Shown here piece by piece: positions 53,318 to 62,665 of a stretch of DNA of 64,000 nt. Source of the DNA: an uncultured Clostridia bacterium (GTDB lineage Bacteria; Bacillota; Clostridia; TANB77; CAG-508). Location: the NCBI GenBank assembly GCA_934167445.1, contig CAKPKJ010000005.1, positions 113,557 through 177,556 on the forward strand. Reading direction: 5' to 3'. The position numbers and the translations under genes are program-made. Numbering within the stretch: the stretch's first letter is position 1; each line of letters starts with the position of its first letter. The notes beneath the pieces were generated by a model. The model did not search any database and was not told where the DNA came from. It saw only the letters and a program-made list of their open reading frames with translations.

Positions 53318-54478
53318 ATGGATAATAGTTTATCTGCTACTGATAGAGCTTGGGTTGAACTAAATATGGAGAATTTAAAACATAATATAAATGAATTTAG
53401 AAGTATTATTCCAAAAACGACTGAGGTAATGGCTGTTGTAAAAGCCAATGCTTATGGAAATGGAGCAATTCCAATTTCTAAGTTTTTAAATAGTATTGGC
53501 ATTACTAATTTTGCAGTTGCTACTTTACAAGAAGGCATTGAACTACGTCAAAATGGTATTGTAGGAAACATTCTTATTTTGGGTTATACTGATATAACCG
53601 AATTAGAGTCTGTTATAAAATATAATTTAATTCAAACGATTGTTGATTTTAATTATGCAAAAAAAATCGAGTCTCTTACATTGTCAGATAAAATTAATGT
53701 TCATTTAAAAATCAATACCGGTCTAAATAGAATCGGTGAAAATTACAACAATATTGATAATTTTATAAAAATGTTTAATATGACAAATTTGAATATTTTA
53801 GGTTGTTATTCTCATTTAGGTGTTGCTGATAGCCTAGATAATGGCGATATAGAATTTACAAAAAATCAAATTCAAAATTTTGATCTTTGTATTAATAAAA
53901 TTAAAGAGGCTGGTTACAATCTTGGTAAGCTTCACATTCAAAACACATATGGTACATTAAATTACAGTAATTTGCGTTATGATTATGTTCGTATTGGAAT
54001 TGGAATATATGGAGTTTTTAACAATATAATTCACGAGAACAACTCTAAAACGCTCATACATCTAAAACCTGTTTTAGCTTTAAAAGCTCGTGTTACATCA
54101 ATTCATAAATTACACAAAAATGACTCTGTTAGCTATGGAAGAAATTTTGTTGCTTCTAAAGATACTACCATTGCAACTGTTTCCATTGGTTATGCAGACG
54201 GATATCCTAGAGCATTATCTAATAGAAATATTAATGTTTTAGTTAATAGCAAATGGGCTAAAATTATTGGTACCATTTGTATGGACCAATTAATTATCGA
54301 TATTTCAGATATTCCTAATATTTCAGTTGGTGATATAGTCACTTTAATTGGCGATAATGATAAAATTTCTGTAGAAAATCTTTCTTATAAATCTAATTCG
54401 ATTTCTAATGAACTTTTGTGCAGATTTGGTTCGCGCTTACCTAGATTAATTTGTAAAAACAGGAGATGTATAAAATGA
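53318..54478 (+). CDS. alr: Alanine racemase
   Basis: 386-aa PLP enzyme interconverting L- and D-alanine for wall synthesis. PLP Lys in AVVKANAYGNG, LKINTGLNRIG and CYSHLGVAD, the catalytic Tyr region in NDSVSYGRNFVASKDT (Tyr of the C-terminal domain), SIGYADGYPR and GTICMDQLIIDIS. Length is standard. It overlaps the next gene by four bases (ATGA), so the two are coupled. GGGGG lies before the ATG. Confidence 0.92.
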   Translation: MDNSLSATDRAWVELNMENLKHNINEFRSIIPKTTEVMAVVKANAYGNGAIPISKFLNSIGITNFAVATLQEGIELRQNGIVGNILILGYTDITELESVIKYNLIQTIVDFNYAKKIESLTLSDKINVHLKINTGLNRIGENYNNIDNFIKMFNMTNLNILGCYSHLGVADSLDNGDIEFTKNQIQNFDLCINKIKEAGYNLGKLHIQNTYGTLNYSNLRYDYVRIGIGIYGVFNNIIHENNSKTLIHLKPVLALKARVTSIHKLHKNDSVSYGRNFVASKDTTIATVSIGYADGYPRALSNRNINVLVNSKWAKIIGTICMDQLIIDISDIPNISVGDIVTLIGDNDKISVENLSYKSNSISNELLCRFGSRLPRLICKNRRCIK

Positions 54479-55113
54479 ATATCCAAAAACCACAAAAAAT
54501 ATTATTAGAAAATTTGTTAGACATTAGTAATTTACTTAGCCTTGATTTTTCTGATAACTATATTAAAAGTATTAATCTTTCACAATTCAATAATGAAAAT
54601 ACTATCCTTAATAATATTGAATTTGAAAATTCTATTTTTGAAAAGGTCTTCATCACAAGTAGTAATTTAAGTGAAAATTCTTTTTCTAATATGAAATTTA
54701 TTAATTGCGATTTTTCAAATACTTCGTTTGAAAACACATCGTTTGTTAGATGTGAATTTGTTAATTGTAAAATTGTTGGAACTTCGTTTATAGGTACTTC
54801 ATTTTATAATGTTATTTTTTCTAATTGTAATGCTAATTATTCGAATTTTTCATTAGCATCTTTTAATAATGTTTTATTTGAAAATTCGAATTTACAAAAT
54901 AGTTATTTTCAGGATAATAAACTAAAAAACATTTATTTCGAAGAATCTAATTTGTCGCAAACACAATTTTCTAATACGCATTTAAATGGTATTGATTTAT
55001 CTAATTGTGATATTGAAGGAATCGCGGTTTCTTTAAATGATGTAAAAGGTCTTGTGATTACACAAATGCAAGCATTAAATTTGTTATATTTACTTGGTAT
55101 TAAAATAAAATAA
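54475..55113 (+). CDS. Pentapeptide-repeat protein
   Basis: 212-aa protein built of A(D/N)LxF-type repeats, for example NCDFSNTSFENTSFVRCEFV and NSNLQNSYFQDNKL, predicting a right-handed quadrilateral beta-helix. No membrane segment or N-terminal signal. Coupled to alr by ATGA overlap, with AGGAG nine bases before the ATG. Some pentapeptide proteins mimic DNA and protect gyrase; no such role can be assigned here. Confidence 0.82.
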   Translation: MNIQKPQKILLENLLDISNLLSLDFSDNYIKSINLSQFNNENTILNNIEFENSIFEKVFITSSNLSENSFSNMKFINCDFSNTSFENTSFVRCEFVNCKIVGTSFIGTSFYNVIFSNCNANYSNFSLASFNNVLFENSNLQNSYFQDNKLKNIYFEESNLSQTQFSNTHLNGIDLSNCDIEGIAVSLNDVKGLVITQMQALNLLYLLGIKIK

Positions 55114-55145
55114 TTATTGGTTTTTTCCATTTTTTTGAATAAGTA

Positions 55146-55174
55146 TTGACAAATTAGGTAAATTTATGTAAAAT
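55146..55174 (+). promoter_or_regulatory. aspS promoter
   Basis: TTGACA (55146-55151), 17-bp spacer, TAAAAT (55169-55174), just upstream of the T-box leader. Confidence 0.8.
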
Positions 55175-55184
55175 AGCATATGTG

Positions 55185-55410
55185 AATTTAAATATACATT
55201 GCGTTTGTACAATACAAAACTTTTAGAAGTTACTTAACTAAGAGAAAAAGGTCGTGGCTGAGAGCCTTTTAAGGTCAACCTAAAAAGTGAAACATATTGG
55301 AGCAATCTTTATAAAGTGGAAAATTTGTATTTTATATATGAGTTTTCAAGCCGGGTGGTACCGCGGAAATTATTTCGTCCCTGCAAGTAATTGCAAGGGG
55401 CTTTTTTATT
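55185..55410 (+). promoter_or_regulatory. T-box riboswitch of aspS
   Basis: tRNA-sensing leader: the T-box GGGTGGTACCGCGG (55354-55367) is ex act, an AGAGA-type stem I motif lies near 55240-55260, and a terminator stem CCCTGCAA/TTGCAAGGGG with a T-run follows at 55380-55410. By position it senses uncharged tRNA-Asp and lifts termination of aspS. Confidence 0.93.
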
Positions 55411-55460
55411 GCATTTAAGCAATATTTGTTAGCCCTAAAAATAAGGAGGATTTGATTATT

Positions 55461-57221
55461 ATGTCAGACTACAAAGTTTTAAAATGTGATGCTATTTCTC
55501 TTGAAAATGTTGGAGAAAAAGTTCAAATTCGTGGTTGGGTTCAAACCATAAGAGATTTAGGAGGTTTAGTTTTTCTAGATATTAGAGATATGTATGGAAT
55601 TACTCAAGTAGTAACTTCTGGTGAAGCCAAAGATGTTGATTTTGCTTCACATATACCTGTTGAATCTACTGTTGCTGTATCAGGTACAGTAAAAAAACGT
55701 GATGAAGAAACTGTAAACCCAAAACTAAAAACAGGTTTAGTTGAAATTAAAATTGAAAACATAGAAATATTAGGTAAAAGAACTGCTAATTTACCATTCG
55801 AAGTAAATACGAATCAAGATGTAAGAGAAGATTTAAGACTTCAATACAGATTTTTAGATTTAAGAAATGATAAATTAAAAAATAATTTAATATTACGTGC
55901 AAAAATTCTACAATTTTTAAGAAATCAAATGATAGAAAGAAATTTCTTAGAGGTTCAAACACCTATACTTGCAAACTCTTCACCAGAAGGAGCTAGAGAT
56001 TATTTAGTACCAAGTAGATTACATCCAGGTAAGTTTTATGCCTTACCACAAGCTCCTCAACAATTTAAACAATTGTTAATGGTTTCTGGTATTGATAAAT
56101 ATTTCCAAATAGCACCTTGTTTTAGAGACGAAGACGCCAGAGCTGATAGAACTCCAGGAGAATTTTATCAATTAGATATGGAAATGAGCTTTGCAACTCA
56201 AGAAGATATTATAAATACAATGGAACCTGTAATTTATAATACATTTAAAGAATTTTCCGATAAAAAAATTACATCAGCTCCTTTTAGAAGAATCACATAT
56301 AAAGAAGCAATGCTTAAATATGGTACAGACAAACCAGATTTAAGAAATCCTTTAGAAATTGTTGATTGTACTGATGTTTTTGCTACATTAGAATTAAATG
56401 CATTTAAACGTCAAATTGTTCGTGTTATTGCTGCACATAATGTTGCAGATCGACCAAGAAGCTTTTTTGAAGATATGACTAATTTTGCAATAAAAGACTT
56501 AAAAGCTAAAGGTTTAGCTTGGCTTCGTATTTTAGATGATGGTTCATTCCAAGGACCTATTGCTAAATTTATTACAGAAGAGGCAAAACAAACTATGTTA
56601 GAACGTACAAATTCTAAAGCTGGTGATTGCTTATTCTTTATAGCAGAAGTACCTGGTGTTGTTGAAAAACTTGCAGGTCAAGTTAGAGCTGAACTTGGTA
56701 AAAGATTAGGATTAATTGATAATAATCGCTTCGACTTCTGTTGGATTGTTGACTTCCCTATGTTTGAATTAGGAGATAATGGTAAATTAGCATTTAGCCA
56801 TAACCCATTTTCTATGCCACAAGGTGGATTAGAATCATTAGAAAATCAAGATCCATTAGAGATTTTAGCATATCAATATGACTTAGTTTGTAATGGTATA
56901 GAACTTGCTTCTGGTGCAGTTAGAAACCATGATATAAATATAATGTTAAAAGCTTTTGAAATGGCTGGATACACTGAAGCAGAAGTAAAAACAAAATTTG
57001 GTGCATTGTTTACAGCTTTCCAATATGGTGCTCCTCCACATGCTGGTATGGCTCCTGGAATTGATAGAATGATTATGCTTTTAGCAGATGAAGAATCTAT
57101 AAGAGATATAATTGCATTCCCTCTAAATAGTAAGTCTGAAGATTTAATGATGGGCGCTCCTAGTGTTGTTAAGAGAGATTTATTAAGAGATGTGCACATT
57201 GAAACTATGAAAAAGCAATAA
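55461..57221 (+). CDS. aspS: Aspartyl-tRNA synthetase
   Basis: 586-aa bacterial-type AspRS. OB-fold anticodon domain (VQIRGWVQTIRDLGGLVFLDIRD), class II motif 2 (APCFRDEDARADRTPGEFYQLDME), the bacterial GAD insertion domain (around residues 290-420), and motif 3 (GAPPHAGMAPGIDRMIM). Length is normal. The ATG follows AAGGAGGATTTGATTATT. Controlled by the T-box upstream. Confidence 0.97.
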   Translation: MSDYKVLKCDAISLENVGEKVQIRGWVQTIRDLGGLVFLDIRDMYGITQVVTSGEAKDVDFASHIPVESTVAVSGTVKKRDEETVNPKLKTGLVEIKIENIEILGKRTANLPFEVNTNQDVREDLRLQYRFLDLRNDKLKNNLILRAKILQFLRNQMIERNFLEVQTPILANSSPEGARDYLVPSRLHPGKFYALPQAPQQFKQLLMVSGIDKYFQIAPCFRDEDARADRTPGEFYQLDMEMSFATQEDIINTMEPVIYNTFKEFSDKKITSAPFRRITYKEAMLKYGTDKPDLRNPLEIVDCTDVFATLELNAFKRQIVRVIAAHNVADRPRSFFEDMTNFAIKDLKAKGLAWLRILDDGSFQGPIAKFITEEAKQTMLERTNSKAGDCLFFIAEVPGVVEKLAGQVRAELGKRLGLIDNNRFDFCWIVDFPMFELGDNGKLAFSHNPFSMPQGGLESLENQDPLEILAYQYDLVCNGIELASGAVRNHDINIMLKAFEMAGYTEAEVKTKFGALFTAFQYGAPPHAGMAPGIDRMIMLLADEESIRDIIAFPLNSKSEDLMMGAPSVVKRDLLRDVHIETMKKQ

Positions 57222-57262
57222 AAATTTGAAAATTGTGTTTTAAACGTATTTATGTTTTGAAT

Positions 57263-57291
57263 TTGACATATAATAAAAACGATGTTATAAT
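57263..57291 (+). promoter_or_regulatory. Promoter of antitoxin sRNA
   Basis: Perfect TTGACA (57263-57268), 17-bp spacer, TATAAT (57286-57291), predicting a start near 57298. Confidence 0.85.
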
Positions 57292-57297
57292 AACATT

Positions 57298-57360
57298 AGC
57301 TAGCAACATATGAAGTCATTTTTGTTGCCGAGATATGTACCCGCATATCTCATTTTTTTT
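57298..57360 (+). ncRNA. Type I antitoxin RNA candidate
   Basis: About 60-nt RNA ended by a terminator GAGATATG/CATATCTC (57330-57337, 57344-57351) plus eight T. Near its 5' end a 6-bp stem GCAACA/TGTTGC displays CATATGAAGTCATTTTT (57307-57323), which is the exact complement of the toxin's start-codon region. The RNA converges on the toxin gene. Confidence 0.75.
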
Positions 57361-57372
57361 TGCAAAGAAAAA

Positions 57373-57391
57373 GACAGGTTCCCAGCCTGCC
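57373..57391 (-). terminator. Toxin mRNA terminator
   Basis: On minus: GGCAGG, loop CTGGGAA, CCTGTC, then TTTTTCTTT. Confidence 0.65.
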
Positions 57392-57399
57392 TACAAAGG

Positions 57400-57483
57400 T
57401 TATTCTTTGTTTTCTTGGTTTTCATTGCTATTGTTTAGCAACAATAATACAATTAATCGCCAGATTAATTCATATGAAGTCAT
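57400..57483 (-). CDS. Type I toxin candidate, 27-aa membrane peptide
   Basis: MTSYELIWRLIVLLLLNNSN and a polar EN-rich tail. A perfect GAAAGGAGGCGATAAAAA precedes the ATG. One hydrophobic segment followed by a charged/polar tail is the form of Fst/Hol_Tox-type toxins, and MTSYE resembles M(S/T)xYE starts of small holin-like toxins. Its translation start is complementary over 17 nt to the convergent sRNA. Confidence 0.68.
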   Translation of the reverse strand: MTSYELIWRLIVLLLLNNSNENQENKE

Positions 57484-57531
57484 TTTTTATCGCCTCCTTT
57501 CTTCGAGATTTCCTCTTAAAAGGATGCTGTT

Positions 57532-57560
57532 ATTATAATATAAATAACCTTTTTAGTCAA
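57532..57560 (-). promoter_or_regulatory. Promoter of toxin mRNA
   Basis: Minus strand TTGACT (57555-57560), 17-bp spacer, TATAAT (57532-57537). The leader of about 45 nt contains the strong ribosome-binding site. Confidence 0.8.
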
Positions 57561-57631
57561 ATTTTAATATCCACTTCTACAATCATTTTTTTATTACTTT
57601 TGTAATATATATTATATGGGAGTGGATTTTT

Positions 57632-58603
57632 TTGTTTATACATAGTTTTAAAATAAATTTTAAATTAATAATATTAATGTTAATCACTATAATTGTGCTT
57701 TCTTCTATTTTTATTTTTTATTCATTTGCAACTGAAACATCTCAAAATACTAATAGTAATAATAAAAATTTTATTAAATGGGTTGATTTTAATGTGTCTT
57801 ATGACGCTCTTGATTTGACAGCAAAACTTGATATAAAATCACATACTGAAAATAGTAATCCAACATATAATTGGATTGAACTTTTGGCTTATTTAGCTTG
57901 TCAAAATGGTGGTGATTTCAAGGAATTTACAAAGTCTGATTTGGATAATCTGACTAAAAAACTAGAAAATGGCGAAACAATGGAAAATTTGTCTAAAAAA
58001 TTAAAACTTTATGATTATTATTATGAAAGCTATTCTGCTGTTCTTTCTCAATTTATTGGAACATATTATGCTATAGACTCTAATGGTAATACTGTTGAAA
58101 AATATGGAATTAAGGCCTTTTCTCCTATTGCTAAAAATTATTATTTTTCACATTCCAACGATTTTGGAAATAGCAGGTCTTATGGTTTTAAAAGAGTTCA
58201 CCTTGGAAATGACCTTTTAGGAAGTATTGGAACTCCTATCATTGCCGTTGAGTCTGGCATCATAGAACATTTGGGTTGGAACCAATATGGTGGTTGGAGA
58301 ATTGGTATTAGGAGTTTTGACTCTAAAAGATATTACTATTATGCACATTTAAGAAAAGACCACCCTTATGCTGATGGCTTATCTGAAGGAATGACTGTTC
58401 AAGCTGGTAGCTTAATTGGCTATATGGGTATGACAGGTTATAGCATAAAGGAAAATGTAAATAATGTTAATATCCCTCATTTACATTTTGGTATGCAACT
58501 TATTTTTGATGATTCACAAGTTGACAGCCCTAATGAGATTTGGATTGATGTTTATCAGATTGTTGAGTTTTTAAAGCAGAACACTGCTGAAGTAAAAAAA
58601 TAA
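57632..58603 (+). CDS. M23-family metallopeptidase
   Basis: 323-aa exported peptidase. N-terminal membrane signal (LIILMLITIIVLSSIFIFYS), a helical middle region, and a C-terminal LytM domain with H-x3-D in RVHLGNDLLGSIGTPI, an AHLRKDHPYADGLSEGMTV loop and the HxH of IPHLHFGMQL. All zinc ligands are present. It probably cuts peptide cross-links in the wall; the overall form resembles sporulation-type M23 proteins. TTG start with GGGAG nine bases before. Bases 58604-58685 contain a hairpin (AAGAGG...CCTCTT). Confidence 0.87.
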   Translation: MFIHSFKINFKLIILMLITIIVLSSIFIFYSFATETSQNTNSNNKNFIKWVDFNVSYDALDLTAKLDIKSHTENSNPTYNWIELLAYLACQNGGDFKEFTKSDLDNLTKKLENGETMENLSKKLKLYDYYYESYSAVLSQFIGTYYAIDSNGNTVEKYGIKAFSPIAKNYYFSHSNDFGNSRSYGFKRVHLGNDLLGSIGTPIIAVESGIIEHLGWNQYGGWRIGIRSFDSKRYYYYAHLRKDHPYADGLSEGMTVQAGSLIGYMGMTGYSIKENVNNVNIPHLHFGMQLIFDDSQVDSPNEIWIDVYQIVEFLKQNTAEVKK

Positions 58604-58685
58604 AGTGGCTATAATAAGAGGCTGCTTTTCAGCAACCTCTTAGAAATTCCACTTCATTTTAATATTGTTTCATTTTTATATGGTC

Positions 58686-59600
58686 TTACCCATTCCAATT
58701 AACTACTTTCATTCCTTTTGGCGCTCCCCAAGGGGCGCCTGTAATTGAGCCTTCTTTTTTATTGATATTTATATTTAACAAATTACTACATCTATCAAAA
58801 CAATTTGAACTAATTGTTTTTACTGAACTTGATATATTTATTTTTGTTAATCCACTACAATAAGCAAAACTCCTACCTATTTCTTCAACTGTATTTGGAA
58901 TATCTATTTGCGTCAAACCATTTTGATTATGGAAAGCACTGTTTTCTATCTTTTTAACTCCGTTTTCTATTTCGAATTCGCCATTTATACTATATAGAAC
59001 TGCACAAAGCGTTGTTTTATCTTTACTATATAAAACATTATTTTCAATTTTATAATAATTATTTTTACTATCTATTACTACGTTTCCAGAATAGTTCATA
59101 TATTTGAAAAGAGAATTTATTTTTGAAACGTTTTCTCCTATCTCTATTTTTTGAATACTGCCACAATTTATGAACACAAAGTCCTGTATTGTTTCTAGTG
59201 AATCTGGTAATATTATTTTCTTCGCATTTGTCGCTAACCAAAATGCTGAATCATATAGTTCTTTTATATCTAATTTAGGTGTTGTATTTTTTAAATCAAT
59301 ATTTTCTTCTTTTGAAAAACATATATTCATTATTTTAGTATCTTTTGTGTATAATATTTTATATTTGTCAGATACTTCAAATTTTGTATTTCCCTCATTT
59401 ACCTCTATATCTGATATTGAACTTGGTAATGACCTTGGAACAATCATCTCACTTAGAGTTGACGGTATCACTAGTTTATTTATATTTGTATATTTTGTTA
59501 GATCTATATCAAATTTTTCAATCCCTTCAGGAATGCTAAAAGTATTTATATTTTTTAAATAATTATTTGAAATAAACAATATTTTATTTTTATTATTAGC
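58686..59600 (-). pseudogene. 5'-truncated LRR surface protein copy
   Basis: About 300 codons homologous to the C-terminal half of the LRR proteins at 13998 and 16512 (LKNINTFSIPEGIEKFDIDL..., repeats, cap SITGAPWGAPKGMKVVNWNG). The frame opens at a TAA followed by IIYKKNANNKN, which aligns with YIYENGMLMPKEKN of the paralogue; there is no ATG, ribosome-binding site, leader or membrane helix. A silent cassette or a decayed copy. It is more diverged than the two full copies are from each other in their N-terminal part. Confidence 0.75.
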
Positions 59601-59708
59601 ATTTTTCTTGTATATTATTTACTTTTTGTATACTAAAAATAGTTTTCAAATATAGTTTGGCTAATTGAAGTAATTGAATTATAGCACAGTAAGATTTTCA
59701 AATCAATA

Positions 59709-59764
59709 AATTACTTTGGTAAATTGCAAAAAGTTTTTGTCTTTTTCAATTCGCCAAAGTAATT
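59709..59764. repeat. Long inverted repeat upstream of XRE gene
   Basis: AATTACTTTGGTAAATTG (from 59709) and its near-complement ending at 59764 form arms of ~24-25 bp with a few mismatches around a 7-bp centre. It lies 55 bp before the XRE start and may be an operator or a transcribed hairpin. Confidence 0.6.
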
Positions 59765-59818
59765 CGATTTTTTATTTATATATAATTTGATTGGATTTTT
59801 ATTACAAAGGAGTAATTT

Positions 59819-60067
59819 ATGAAGTTATCAGATGTTATTAGAAAAAGAATCAAATTCTATTTGAATAAAAAAAATATGAATGTTTGGAAATTGTGCAAAA
59901 TGTCTGGCATACCTTGTTCTACTATTTCTACTTTTATGAGTGGAAAAACTGAACTGTTAAAATTAGACACTTTATTACACATTTGTGAAGGTTTTGGTAT
60001 TACTTTAGGTGAATTTTTTTCTGAGCCAACGTTTGATACTGCTGAACAAGATAATAAGGCAAGTTAA
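59819..60067 (+). CDS. XRE-family regulator
   Basis: 82-aa single HTH protein of the Cro/C1 type: RIKFYLNKKNMNVWKLCKMSGIPCSTISTFMSGKTELLKLDTLLHICEGFGI, ending LGEFFSEPTF. AAAGGAG precedes the ATG. Upstream lies a long inverted repeat; the divergent neighbour is the truncated LRR copy. Probably a small stand-alone regulator. Bases 60068-60295 show no gene. Confidence 0.87.
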   Translation: MKLSDVIRKRIKFYLNKKNMNVWKLCKMSGIPCSTISTFMSGKTELLKLDTLLHICEGFGITLGEFFSEPTFDTAEQDNKAS

Positions 60068-60295
60068 TGCTTTTAGCTATTTTTCATTATTATAATTACA
60101 TTTTATTTTATAAGCAAATTTAATTTTTTTGCTTAATTTTATATTTTTATATAAAATACTCTTATTTTCTTCTTTTTATTCGCTTTTTCTTTCTTTTGCT
60201 ATGTTACTTAATAAAGATAGGATAAGAAGTTTAATATTTGAAAAAACCTTTTTACTCACAAATCAAAACTGTTGTAAAACGGTTTTTTTCTGATT

Positions 60296-60712
60296 TTACA
60301 CATCTACTTTCTTTAAAAGTTCACCTTCTAATTTCTTTAATTCCTTGTCTGTTAAGCCTGTCACATTTTTTATTGTAGAAGAATCCATTTTTGCTTTTAA
60401 CATATTTGTTGCTACTTGTATTATTCCATTTCTTAAACCTCGTTTTTCGCCTTGCTTTTTACCAATTATTATTCCTCGTTTTTCTATCTTTTTATTTTCT
60501 CTTGCCAACATATCGCATACCGCTAATCCATACATTTGACCATCTCCTTCTTTATTTGTTTTTTCTACTCTTTGTAATTGTTCTTTTATTTCTTCTTCGC
60601 TTATCTTTGGTAATAGTATTTTTATAATGTTACTTTCAAATTCTTCTTTCGCTTCTTTTGTTATTTTTCCTTGGTTTGCTTCTTGTAGTTTTTGAATTTT
60701 AAGATATTTCAA
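60296..60712 (-). pseudogene. 5'-truncated YhgA-like Rpn nuclease
   Basis: 138 codons matching the C-terminal third of the intact copy next to it (GKITKEAKEEFESNIIKILL..., GLAVCDMLARENKKIEKRG), lacking the nuclease core. It carries an extra IIIGKKQGEKRG after KKIEKRG compared with the intact copy, an in-frame 36-base indel between KRG repeats. Remnant of a tandem duplication. Confidence 0.8.
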
Positions 60713-60889
60713 TAAGATTTAAATTTATAGCACCAAGATTAATAATAATTTTTATTAATCTTGGTTGAAATTAAAATTTTAATATTCTCTTTAAATATTT
60801 AATATTAAAAAAACAGATTGAATTATAAAATACACCTTCCTATAAGGCTATTTTACTAAAAATCTTAAAACTGAAATGCAATGTATCTT

Positions 60890-61900
60890 TTATATTTTAG
60901 TATTTAATTCTTCTAATTCTTCATCTGTTAAGCCTGTCATACTCTTTATTGTAGAATGATCCATTTTTGCTTTTAACATATTTGTTGCTACTTGTATTAT
61001 TCCATTCCTTAAGCCTCGTTTTTCTATCTTTTTATTTTCTCTTGCTAACATATCGCATACCGCTAATCCATACATTTGACCATCTCCTTCTTTATTTATT
61101 TTTTCTACCTTTTGTAACTGTTCTTTTATTTCTTCTTCATTTATCTTTGGTAATAGTATTTTTATAATGTTATTTTCAAATTCTTCTTTTGCTTCTTTAG
61201 TTATTTTTCCTTGTTTTTCTTCTTCCTGTAATTTTTCTACTATTTTTATAAAATTTTCTTTTACCTCTTTTTCGTTCTTAGATTTTTCTAGTAAAAATAT
61301 TTTTTCTAAAAAGTTGTTACTTTCTAATAGTTCTTCGTTTGTATATTTATTTACATCTTCTAAAACATAAAAACTGTTGATTCCTAGCTGTTCCTTTATG
61401 TATGTTTCACATTGTTCTTGTACTTGTAATAAATTTTGTGGTACTTTCCATTTTCCTGCACCTGTATATATTACTACTGCTATTATTAGTGGCACTTTAT
61501 AATTCTTTTGTTTTATTCCCTCTCTGTCTACATTGCTTTTTAATATTTCACTTTTATATTCAAATATTCTATATGGCATTGAGTAGTCTACTTTTCGTTG
61601 ATGCTCAATTAGGAAAAATACATTATTATTCTTAAATTTATATACTACATCTGCTGCTCTTATTTCAAAAAATTCTGTTATATATTCTTTATTATAATTT
61701 ATTAAATCATCTGGTTTTATTGGTTCACACAGCTTTATGGCTCTATTTATAAATTCTGCTGCTTCCTTCTTATTTTCTAATATTTTCTTTATCATTTTAT
61801 CGTGTTCCTGATGTACTCTTTGTTGTATAGGGATAAATGCTTGAGCAAGATTTATATCATCTTGAAGCTTTTCTTTCAAGCCTTTTGGTAGATTATGCAT
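60890..61900 (-). CDS. YhgA-like Rpn-family nuclease/transposase
   Basis: 336-aa protein of the YhgA-like (PF04754) group of Rpn recombination-promoting nucleases: LPKGLKEKLQDDINLAQAF, then FFEIRAADVVYKFKNNNVFFLIEHQRKVDYSMPYRIFEY with the D...E-x-Q catalytic pattern (IEHQ), KVPLIIAVVIYTGAGKW, and a helical C-terminal tail. A promoter homologous to that of the Rpn gene at 11099 is ~310 bases upstream. Such proteins cut DNA and raise RecA-independent recombination. Confidence 0.85.
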   Translation of the reverse strand: MHNLPKGLKEKLQDDINLAQAFIPIQQRVHQEHDKMIKKILENKKEAAEFINRAIKLCEPIKPDDLINYNKEYITEFFEIRAADVVYKFKNNNVFFLIEHQRKVDYSMPYRIFEYKSEILKSNVDREGIKQKNYKVPLIIAVVIYTGAGKWKVPQNLLQVQEQCETYIKEQLGINSFYVLEDVNKYTNEELLESNNFLEKIFLLEKSKNEKEVKENFIKIVEKLQEEEKQGKITKEAKEEFENNIIKILLPKINEEEIKEQLQKVEKINKEGDGQMYGLAVCDMLARENKKIEKRGLRNGIIQVATNMLKAKMDHSTIKSMTGLTDEELEELNTKI

Positions 61901-62210
61901 AATATTTCTATTTACATATGCTATTTTTTCTCTATTTTCTATATCTTTTACCTCCTTCTATTATAATTAAATTTTATTATATGAGCAATTTTTATCTTTT
62001 TGTCTAATTTAGCAATTTCATATAAAAAGCTCACATTTTCTTACTTTTATTTGCTTTTTCTTTTGTTTTCTATGTTATTTGAATTTTGAATATTTAGATA
62101 AAATTCGAGTTGAATTTTTAAATATTAATGAATTCTAAAAATAAATTTTACAATATAACTAATAAATGACTTTTAAAATTTGAATAAATATTTGAATATA
62201 AGTTACAAAT

Positions 62211-62239
62211 ATTGTAACCGGCAATAAACTACTTGTCAA
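62211..62239 (-). promoter_or_regulatory. Promoter of the YhgA-like gene, with TGTCGAA box
   Basis: On minus TTGACA (62234-62239), 17-bp spacer, TACAAT (62211-62216), preceded by TGTCGAA (62249-62255) and GATTTTTG as in the promoters at 11099 and 16203. The rest of 61901-62632 holds no gene I accept. Confidence 0.7.
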
Positions 62240-62597
62240 CAAAAATCGTTCGACATTTTTCGACTCTGGTCTGGCAAAATGCACAATGTAGTAACTTTGG
62301 TTGTTAATTTTTTGTAAATTACTTCTTTTTCCATTTGAGCAATAAAACGTTTTGTTTTTTTTAATCATACCAAAAGGTGACTTTTTTGTCGTGAAAGCAT
62401 TGACTAAAAATAAATTTATTTATAAAATATATGCTGTAATAAATACTTCAATCGGCCAAACTATGTATTTAACTTAATAATATTTTTAATGCAAAAAAAG
62501 CTAATAATGTAAAAGAAAAATGTAAATAATAATAATACAGATTTTCCACAAATAAGAGAATATTATTATATTAAAATGTCAAATGAAAAACTAAGTG

Positions 62598-62665
62598 AAG
62601 TAGGAAATCAAAAGAAAAAAGGAGAATTTTAAATGCACAAAAATTCATTTTTTAATAAGTTAAAT
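62598..62665 (+). repeat. Direct repeat over gene start, copy A
   Basis: 68 bp covering leader, ribosome-binding site and first ~11 codons; copy B is 63833-63899 (67 bp, one A fewer). Confidence 0.9.

Noticed and set aside
62159..62368. 69-codon ORF on the minus strand
   Set aside because: It overlaps the -35/-10 region of the YhgA-like gene, which is homologous to two other promoters here; the protein resembles nothing.
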